From Bacteroidales bacterium (lineage in GTDB: Bacteria; Bacteroidota; Bacteroidia; Bacteroidales; P3), in assembly GCA_009785425.1 (NCBI GenBank), contig WQWI01000012.1:1-51894 (forward strand): a stretch of 51,894 bases of DNA, in the 5' to 3' direction. Positions 46,105 to 51,894 of the stretch are shown in pieces; the stretch's first letter is position 1, and each line of letters opens with the position of its first letter. The notes beneath the pieces are model-generated. The model was given only the letters and a program-made list of their open reading frames with translations, was not told the origin of the DNA and made no database searches. The position numbers were made by a program, and so were the translations under genes.

Positions 46105-48240
46105 ATGAAAGTGTATCAAACTAATGAAATCAGGAACATTGCTCTGATTGGCGGTGCAAAATCGGGAAAAACGACTTTGGCTGAAGCAATGGCATTTGAA
46201 GGCGGTGTCGTGAGTCGTCGAGGAACTATCGACGACAAAAACACAGTCTCCGACTATCGTGAAATCGAATTAGATCGCAAAAATTCTGTTGTAGCATCCC
46301 TGCTTTATGCAGAAAAAGATGGTAATAAAATAAATATCATTGACTGCCCGGGTATGGCAGACTATGCAGGTGAAGTGGTTTCTGCCTTGAGTGTGGTTGA
46401 AGCAGCAGTAATGGTTGTAAATGCACAAGCCGGTGCAGAAGCCGGAACAGACCTTTCTTGGAGGCATACGAGAAAAGGCAACGTTCCACTGATGTTCGTA
46501 ATCAATCAACTTGATGGCGAAAAAGCCAATTTTGAAGACACATTAAAACAATTACAAGAAAGTTACAGCGAAAGTATAGTTGTGTGTCAATATCCGGTTG
46601 CTGTTGGTGCAGGCTTTGATGCAGTGGTTGATTTGGTGTTGAATAAAATGCTTAAATTCCCCAAAGGTGGCGGAAAATTTGAAGTTGTAGATATTCCGGA
46701 TACGGAAAAAGAGCGTGCGGATAAATATCGCAGTCTTTTGGTGGAAGCCTCCGCAGCAGGTGCCGATGATTTGATGGAAAAATATTTTGAAACGGAAGAT
46801 TTGACCATTGACGAAATGCGTCGCGGTATCAAACTGAGCATGGCTTCGCGTGGAATGTTCCCGGTGTTGTGTACTGTTGGAAAAGAAGCACAAGGCGTGG
46901 CTCGCTTGCTCGAATTTATAAACAACAACGTACTTTCTCCTGAAGAAGGAAAAGGCAGAAAAACTGACGATGGCAAGGATATTGCAGTAAAAGCATCAGA
47001 GCCGTTTTCAGCATTTATTTTCAAAACATCTTTCGAACAACACTTGGGCGAAATGTCGTATTTGAAAATAATCACGGGCGAAGTGACCGAAGGTATGGAC
47101 ATCATAAATTCCGTGAACGGAAGCAAAGAACGTGTTTCGCAAATGTTTGCCGTTGCCGGAAAAAATCGTGCAAAAATCGAAAAAGCCGTTGCCGGAGATA
47201 TTATTGCAACCATCAAACTGAAAGATGTGAAAACCAATCATACACTCACATCTCCAAAGAATACAGGTATTATTTTCGAAAAAACCGCTTTCCCCGAGCC
47301 GATTTTCACAACAGCCGTTAAAGCTGTAAATTCGTCGGACGATGAAAAATTGGGTACGCTTTTAAACACAATGCACGCTGCCGATCCAACACTTTTGGTA
47401 GGTTACTCTCGCGAACTAAAACAGTTGATTTTACAAGGTATGGGCGAGTTTCATATCAATACGGTCAAATGGTATTTGAACAATCTGCACAAGTTGGAAA
47501 TTGAGTTGTTTGCACCGAAAATTCCGTACCGTGAAACGATCACGAAAAGCGTGGAAGATATGTATCGTCACAAGAAACAATCCGGTGGTGCCGGTCAGTT
47601 TGGCGAGGTTCACATGTTGATTGAGCCATATTTTGAAGGTATGCCGAATCAAACCAAATATCCGATTCGTGACACGCAAACACATGATTTGTCGTGGGGC
47701 GGAAAGTTGATATTCAACTGGTGTATCGTTGGAGGTGCTATTGACAAGCGTTTTGACCCTGCAATTATGAAAGGAATTATGGAAAAAATGGAGGAAGGTC
47801 CATTGACCGGTTCTTATGCCCGTGATATTGTTGTGAACGTTTTTGATGGAAAAATGCACGATGTAGATTCCAATGAAATGGCATTTAAACTTGCCGGACG
47901 GAACGCGTTCCGTCAAGGTTTCAAAAATGCAGGTCCGAAAATTTTGGAGCCGATTTATGATGTTGAAGTTATGGTTCCTGCCGACAGAATGGGTGATGTG
48001 ATGACCGATTTGCAAGGTCGTCGTGCTGTGGTTATGGGCATGGACAGCGAAGGTAGTTTCCAAATTATCAAAGCAAAAGTGCCTTTGGCAGAAATGAATC
48101 GCTATTCAACATCGTTAAGTTCGATCACATCCGGACGTGGCTCGTATTCGATGAAATTTGCCGAATACACGCAAGTTCCGACAGATGTTCAAACAGCGTT
48201 GCTCAAGGCTTACGAAGCCGAGCAAAAGGACGACGAGTAA
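46105..48240 (+). CDS. fusA2: Elongation factor G paralogue (EF-G2 type) with altered GTPase motifs
   Basis: A 711-aa protein with all five EF-G domains. The P-loop is GGAKSGKTT (16-24). The switch II motif reads DCPGM (80-84), where EF-G has DTPGH, so the catalytic His is Met84. The G4 motif is NQLD (134-137) instead of NKxD, and switch I lacks the usual RGIT pattern. Domain IV and V sequences (YRHKKQSGGAGQFGEV, DLQGRRAVVMGMDSEGS) are well conserved. Bacteroides EF-G2, known to translocate without GTP hydrolysis, has the same kind of change. Monocistronic, with a palindrome after it. Confidence 0.93.
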   Translation: MKVYQTNEIRNIALIGGAKSGKTTLAEAMAFEGGVVSRRGTIDDKNTVSDYREIELDRKNSVVASLLYAEKDGNKINIIDCPGMADYAGEVVSALSVVEAAVMVVNAQAGAEAGTDLSWRHTRKGNVPLMFVINQLDGEKANFEDTLKQLQESYSESIVVCQYPVAVGAGFDAVVDLVLNKMLKFPKGGGKFEVVDIPDTEKERADKYRSLLVEASAAGADDLMEKYFETEDLTIDEMRRGIKLSMASRGMFPVLCTVGKEAQGVARLLEFINNNVLSPEEGKGRKTDDGKDIAVKASEPFSAFIFKTSFEQHLGEMSYLKIITGEVTEGMDIINSVNGSKERVSQMFAVAGKNRAKIEKAVAGDIIATIKLKDVKTNHTLTSPKNTGIIFEKTAFPEPIFTTAVKAVNSSDDEKLGTLLNTMHAADPTLLVGYSRELKQLILQGMGEFHINTVKWYLNNLHKLEIELFAPKIPYRETITKSVEDMYRHKKQSGGAGQFGEVHMLIEPYFEGMPNQTKYPIRDTQTHDLSWGGKLIFNWCIVGGAIDKRFDPAIMKGIMEKMEEGPLTGSYARDIVVNVFDGKMHDVDSNEMAFKLAGRNAFRQGFKNAGPKILEPIYDVEVMVPADRMGDVMTDLQGRRAVVMGMDSEGSFQIIKAKVPLAEMNRYSTSLSSITSGRGSYSMKFAEYTQVPTDVQTALLKAYEAEQKDDE

Positions 48241-48264
48241 TCGTTTTGTTGTACGATGTATATA

Positions 48265-48298
48265 TAGTGAGGGGCGGAAAATTTTCCGCCCCTCACTA
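48265..48298. repeat. 34-bp perfect palindrome after the EF-G paralogue
   Basis: Arms TAGTGAGGGGCGGAAAA and complement, 17 bp, no loop. Same GGGGC-type family as 41194. It may serve as terminator (weak T-tract follows). Confidence 0.95.
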
Positions 48299-48351
48299 CT
48301 TTTTAGTTTGATTTTTTGTTGATAATGCAAAGCTATAGAAACTGAAAGTAG

Positions 48352-48368
48352 CCGCACTCAAAGTGCGG
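48352..48368. repeat. Small hairpin CCGCACT-CAA-AGTGCGG
   Basis: A 7-bp perfect stem (48352-48358, 48362-48368) between the two convergent transcripts, followed by GG and a short T-run. Confidence 0.65.
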
Positions 48369-48399
48369 GGTTTTAACTCTTATTAAATAGATAATAAAA

Positions 48400-48424
48400 A
48401 AGGCTGCTCAAGTTGAACAACCTT
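48400..48424 (-). terminator. Terminator of the beta-barrel gene at 48449
   Basis: On the minus strand AAGGTTGTTCA pairs with TGAGCAGCCTT (two G-U pairs), followed by a T-run. Confidence 0.8.
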
Positions 48425-48448
48425 TTCGTTTTTGCAAACTTGAAATTT

Positions 48449-49249
48449 TTAGAAGTGGAATGTCAATGTAATACCGGAATGTGGGGCATGTCCAACATAA
48501 AATTCCGTCGACCTGTTGTTGCCATCAACGGTTACTATTTCTACTTCTCCCGAAATATTTCTAATCTCTGTTTCTGTAGAACCTCTGCCTTGCATTGCCC
48601 AGCCGATTCCCCAGCCAACTTGACCGCCTAAAGAGATACGAGGAGCAATAAAATACTCAACACCGGCAAATACACCTGCTCCAATAGCAAATGTTAAACC
48701 GTTATTATTTCTCAAAGGACGAGAACTACCTAAGCCTGATGGCAAATCGTTTCCATATGTCCAACGAATGTTGTTATCTGTCAAAAATCCAAACTCAGCT
48801 TGAGCACCGTAGAAACCTTGCAAACGAGTTTGACCACCGATACGTCTTTCCAGGCCAGCTGTAAGTATAATTGTTGAACTGTTAGTTCTCACTACGTTTC
48901 TTACTTCGGCATCACTGTCTGCCGGTCTGCCCGCTTCCGGAACAAAAGTAACATCTCTGTCGGAAGTGAAGCCTAAGTTCACTCCGAAACGAAGAGCAGT
49001 GTTGTCGGTCAAAAAATACCTGCCGTGAAAGCCAAAGTCTTGCCCGAAAGTCGGTGTAACTGCAGCGTTACCACCGATTAGACCACCTGCATAGCGTAAA
49101 AAAGGTGTTGCGTCAATACCAAATCCCCAACTACCGGCTGTTGGAAGAATCGCTGTGCCTCTGCTGTTTGTTAATACCTCGTTCGTTTCTTGTGCTGTTG
49201 CAAAAGATACTGTTGCAGCCAAAACTGCTGTAAAGATGATTTTTTTCAT
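48449..49249 (-). CDS. Outer-membrane beta-barrel protein (porin-like)
   Basis: A 266-aa protein with signal peptide MKKIIFTAVLAATVSFATAQ. It has repeated amphipathic strands with Gly and aromatic residues (YFLTDNTALRFGVNLGF, SSTIILTAGLERRIGG, GLTFAIGAGVFAGVEYFI, SLGGQVGWGIGWAM) and a final strand HSGITLTFHF ending in Phe, the BAM recognition feature. The frame extends upstream to 49330, but the signal peptide fixes the ATG at 49249. Function unknown. Confidence 0.85.
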   Translation of the reverse strand: MKKIIFTAVLAATVSFATAQETNEVLTNSRGTAILPTAGSWGFGIDATPFLRYAGGLIGGNAAVTPTFGQDFGFHGRYFLTDNTALRFGVNLGFTSDRDVTFVPEAGRPADSDAEVRNVVRTNSSTIILTAGLERRIGGQTRLQGFYGAQAEFGFLTDNNIRWTYGNDLPSGLGSSRPLRNNNGLTFAIGAGVFAGVEYFIAPRISLGGQVGWGIGWAMQGRGSTETEIRNISGEVEIVTVDGNNRSTEFYVGHAPHSGITLTFHF

Positions 49250-49371
49250 GTTTTTTTTTGTTTTTGTTGATAATTTCTTGTTTATATTTTGTCTGTTATA
49301 CGCAAGTTCTCTACAAAAAGTTATGAGCAAAAATTTTGTCTTGCCATTTCTTAATTGAACCTGTTGTCCGA

Positions 49372-50037
49372 TTAGAGCTTATAAAGGAAGCCGATTGTTA
49401 GAGCACCAAGATTAACAACGTTCATACCGTCAAAATCAAAACCAAAAGAATTCGTTACCGTTCTCCGATCGGGATTTGCGAGGGTTCTCGTTCCCGTACG
49501 GGTAAAGCTAAACTCCAAAAAATTAAGGGTTGCGATCAACATAATTCTTTCGTTGACGTGAAAATCCACAACCGGAACGACACCAAACCTAAAAATATTT
49601 GTTCTGTTAAGGAGGTCATAATCAGCATCACCTGAGCCTGGTCTTCTTCTTTGATTTGAGGTGCTGAATCCGACCAACGGTTTTGCTAAAAAATTAACTC
49701 TGCCAATCGACATATAGGTATATAAAGCAAAGGCATTTAATCCAAACCCTGTGGTAGTCACTCTTATGTCATCAATTCCCGGAAAAAAGGATGTTTGAGT
49801 ACCATGAGAGAATCTGGGCTGTATTCCTAAAATAAGTCCATCGCCGATGTTATATGCAACCATTGGAGCAATGCTGAAACTTATAGATCTTGAGGTCCTA
49901 AAGTCGTCACCATCGTCCGGTTTCATTGAGGTGCCTGAAGTCCCGAAACCCAATTGTCCGCCAACGGCAAACTGTGCTTGAGCCATTACAGTGAAAGCAA
50001 CAAGCACGGTTGTGATCATAATTTTTTTCATACTCAT
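49372..50037 (-). CDS. Outer-membrane beta-barrel protein
   Basis: A 221-aa protein, signal peptide MSMKKIMITTVLVAFTVMAQAQ (starting at 50037 or two codons later), followed by alternating strands (FAVGGQLGFGTSG, ISFSIAPMVAYNIGDGL, RVNFLAKPLVGFSTS, LGALTIGFLYKL). A paralogous kind of barrel to the neighbouring gene at 48449, but not clearly homologous. Both read leftwards. Function unknown. Confidence 0.83.
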   Translation of the reverse strand: MSMKKIMITTVLVAFTVMAQAQFAVGGQLGFGTSGTSMKPDDGDDFRTSRSISFSIAPMVAYNIGDGLILGIQPRFSHGTQTSFFPGIDDIRVTTTGFGLNAFALYTYMSIGRVNFLAKPLVGFSTSNQRRRPGSGDADYDLLNRTNIFRFGVVPVVDFHVNERIMLIATLNFLEFSFTRTGTRTLANPDRRTVTNSFGFDFDGMNVVNLGALTIGFLYKL

Positions 50038-50223
50038 GTTTTTTTGTTTTAGTTTATAATTTTTTTTGTCTTTTCTGCTTTTGTGCCCTGCTTATACGCA
50101 GATTTTTCCGAAAGGTTACAAAAGAAACGGAATTTACCAAATTTACAAACTAAAATCGTTTTTTTTACGCTACATATGATAAAGACATGTCGCACATACC
50201 AAAAAACGAGTATAAAGTCAAAG

Positions 50224-50253
50224 TGTAAGGGCGAGGCATGCCTCGCCCTTACA
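50224..50253. repeat. 30-bp perfect palindrome after fba
   Basis: TGTAAGGGCGAGGCA and its exact complement; same GGGC-type family. It lies 8 bp beyond the fba stop codon. Confidence 0.93.
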
Positions 50254-50261
50254 GCAAAATC

Positions 50262-51254
50262 CTATACTTTTTCGGCACTGCCCAACACATCTGTGATTTT
50301 GTGCCTGTAGACTTCTTTCAAAGCATCGCGAGCAGGACCTAAATATTTTCTCGGGTCGAATTCTTCAGGATGCAAAGCCAACTGCTCACGAATGGCGGCA
50401 GTCATAGCCAAACGGCCATCACTGTCGATGTTGATTTTGCAAACTGCCGAAGTTGCTGCTTTGCGAAGTTGTTCTTCAGGAATTCCAATCGCATTTTTCA
50501 ACGCACCCCCATGTTTGTTGATAATTGTCACCAAGTCTTGCGGAACGCTCGAAGCTCCGTGCAGCACAATCGGAAAACCCGGAATTCTATTTTCAATTTC
50601 TTCCAAGATATCGAAACGCAAAGGCGGCGGAACTAAAATACCATTTGCATCACGTGTGCATTGTTCAGGTTTGAATTTATTGGCTCCGTGTGATGTTCCG
50701 ATAGAAATTGCTAACGAATCTACGCCGGTTTTCTTAACAAAATCTTCCACTTCGTCCGGCTCTGTATAGGTGTGATGTTCGTGAGAAACATCATCTTCAA
50801 CACCTGCCAGAACTCCCAGTTCGCCCTCTACGGAAACGTCATATTTGTGAGCATATTCCACTACTTTTCGTGTAAGTTCAACATTTTCATCATAAGGAAG
50901 GTGCGAGCCGTCAATCATCACTGACGAAAAACCGGATTCTATACACGATTTACAAATTTCGAAATCCGCACCATGATCCAAATGAAGCACAATCGGCACT
51001 TTGAAGCCAAGTTCTTTACTATATTCCACAGCACCTTGTGCCAAAAAGCGCAGTAAAGTTTGATTGGCATACTTGCGAGCACCCGCAGAAACCTGCAAAA
51101 TCACAGGCGACTTGGTTTCAACACAAGCCTGAACAATTGCTTGCAATTGTTCTAAATTGTTAAAATTAAATGCAGGAATTGCATAGCGCCCTGCCATTGC
51201 TTTAGCAAACAGTTCTTTGCTGTTTACTAATCCGAGGTCTTTGTAATTTACCAT
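50262..51254 (-). CDS. fba: Class II fructose-bisphosphate aldolase
   Basis: Zinc enzyme that cleaves fructose 1,6-bisphosphate in glycolysis. HLDHGADFEI has catalytic Asp93 and zinc ligand His94; GELGVLAGVEDD gives a metal-site Glu, GTSHGANK and VLHGASSVP the later His ligands. Length 330 aa is usual. Transcribed from a -7 box at 51319-51326, divergent from tRNA-Gly. Confidence 0.96.
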   Translation of the reverse strand: MVNYKDLGLVNSKELFAKAMAGRYAIPAFNFNNLEQLQAIVQACVETKSPVILQVSAGARKYANQTLLRFLAQGAVEYSKELGFKVPIVLHLDHGADFEICKSCIESGFSSVMIDGSHLPYDENVELTRKVVEYAHKYDVSVEGELGVLAGVEDDVSHEHHTYTEPDEVEDFVKKTGVDSLAISIGTSHGANKFKPEQCTRDANGILVPPPLRFDILEEIENRIPGFPIVLHGASSVPQDLVTIINKHGGALKNAIGIPEEQLRKAATSAVCKINIDSDGRLAMTAAIREQLALHPEEFDPRKYLGPARDALKEVYRHKITDVLGSAEKV

Positions 51255-51270
51255 AATGTTTTGTTTCTAT

Positions 51271-51300
51271 CTCCCCAGCGGCGGGGGATTAACGGGGTGG
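51271..51300. repeat. GC-rich repeat in the fba leader
   Basis: CTCCCC-AGCGGC-GGGGGA hairpin followed by TTAACGGGGTGG. Much richer in GC than its surroundings and placed inside the predicted fba 5' leader. Confidence 0.65.
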
Positions 51301-51318
51301 ATAATTAATTTTTCGATG

Positions 51319-51326
51319 CAAAGATA
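51319..51326 (-). promoter_or_regulatory. fba promoter -7 box
   Basis: TATCTTTG on the minus strand. Confidence 0.55.
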
Positions 51327-51335
51327 CAAAAAAAA

Positions 51336-51367
51336 TTTGGTTGTTTCATTTTTTTTTTGTAACTTTG
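51336..51367 (+). promoter_or_regulatory. tRNA-Gly promoter
   Basis: TTTG at 51336-51339, a 20-bp spacer and TAACTTTG at 51360-51367; the tRNA begins 12 nt downstream. Confidence 0.7.
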
Positions 51368-51378
51368 CAATCCCTTTT

Positions 51379-51451
<73 letters not shown>

Positions 51452-51458
51452 CAATCCT

Positions 51459-51480
51459 GCCCCCTTTTAGGGGCTTTTTT
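51459..51480 (+). terminator. tRNA-Gly terminator
   Basis: GCCCC (51459-51463) / GGGGC (51470-51474) and six Ts. Confidence 0.85.
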
Positions 51481-51631
51481 ATTTCCCAAATTTCCAATGT
51501 TTTATACCAAAAACTGCTTAACAACCATAAGTTTACAAAACTTTCTGATTGTAAAGTTATGGAAAAAGACGGAAAGCCAAGACAAAGGAAGTTACTAATT
51601 TCAACTAACAAATGCAACTTTAAGTAGCAAA

Positions 51632-51661
51632 AAACAGTTGGGGACATACCCCCAACTGTTT
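51632..51661. repeat. Strong hairpin just upstream of the IS30-type transposase gene
   Basis: A 12-bp perfect stem AAACAGTTGGGG / CCCCAACTGTTT with a 6-nt loop, ending 6 nt before the ATG. It may be part of the IS terminal structure or a block against read-through expression. Confidence 0.75.
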
Positions 51662-51667
51662 GGGAAA

Positions 51668-51894
51668 ATGACTACTTTTACAGTTGCTATGAAAAAAGTC
51701 CACTTAACCCGAGAACAAAGGTACACAATTTTTTCGATGTACAAGCAAAAGTGTAGTCAAAAAATGATTGTTGAAGCAATCTGCAAGAACAAATCTGTGG
51801 TAAACAGAGAGTTAAAACGCAACGCAAATTCTAAAGGTAGATACTCCTTTGAATATGCCCAAGACATGGCAAATTTACGCAAAGACCGACTAAA
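51668..51894 (+). CDS. IS30-family transposase, N-terminal part (cut by window end)
   Basis: The 75 visible codons read MTTFTVAMKKVHLTREQRYT, then an HTH with KSVVNRELKRNANSKGRYSF, the N-terminal DNA-binding region of IS30/IS4351-type transposases. The DDE core lies beyond the window. A second ATG at 51689 (MKKVHLTREQ) is an alternative start. Confidence 0.85.
   Translation, partial: MTTFTVAMKKVHLTREQRYTIFSMYKQKCSQKMIVEAICKNKSVVNRELKRNANSKGRYSFEYAQDMANLRKDRL

Overview
This window reads as the chromosome of a Bacteroidota bacterium, most likely Bacteroidales. DNA is AT-rich. Promoters repeatedly show the Bacteroidota -7 box TAnnTTTG, and Shine-Dalgarno sequences are almost absent. The gene set also fits: bamD-rpoZ-coaBC, a short AMP nucleosidase, an Rpb6-like omega subunit, sdhCAB with a diheme cytochrome b, an EF-G paralogue without the catalytic His, a FISUMP-type protein and several outer-membrane beta-barrels. 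No genus can be named from sequence alone.

Layout. 1-1320: end of a sensor histidine kinase and a RelE/ParE toxin-antitoxin pair. 1322-5160: sdhCAB. 5180-10633: pseudouridine synthase, uvrB, a LolA-like protein, an AraC regulator and an acetyltransferase. 10797-14549: prfB (programmed +1 frameshift), acpP, fabF, rnc. 14617-24218 (minus strand): pyrBI, coaBC, rpoZ, bamD, pepD, rmuC, pheT. 24293-29146: beta-barrel gene, metK behind a probable SAM-II riboswitch and terminator, AMP nucleosidase, typA. 29293-39949: YihY-type membrane protein, class III aminotransferase, PIF1/HRDC helicase, aqpZ, rsmE, pyrG, an Fe-S membrane protein, a FISUMP-like protein, phoH. 39959-43285: ATP-pyrophosphatase subunit of GMP synthase, a REP-associated tyrosine transposase (RAYT), guaB. 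43422-45949: an IS3-family element that cuts off a tyrosine recombinase gene next to tRNA-Asn. 46105-51254: EF-G paralogue, two beta-barrel genes, fba. 51379-51894: tRNA-Gly and the start of an IS30-family transposase.

The most striking feature is a dense population of short palindromic (REP/REPIN-like) elements. Several families occur between genes and also in frame inside housekeeping genes: the rluA-like gene, prfB, coaBC, rsmE, and the RAYT gene itself. A RAYT and identical 28-bp palindromes lie within a few hundred bases of each other, one of them inside the transposase ORF. Because the elements stay in frame and appear to fall in linkers or loops, they have added roughly 10 to 60 residues to otherwise conserved proteins.

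Other control features are a SAM-II-like aptamer with terminator before metK, two programmed frameshifts (prfB +1; IS3 -1), and five genes whose -7 box sits only 4-6 nt before the start codon, which implies leaderless or nearly leaderless mRNAs. No intergenic stretch exceeds about 300 bases.
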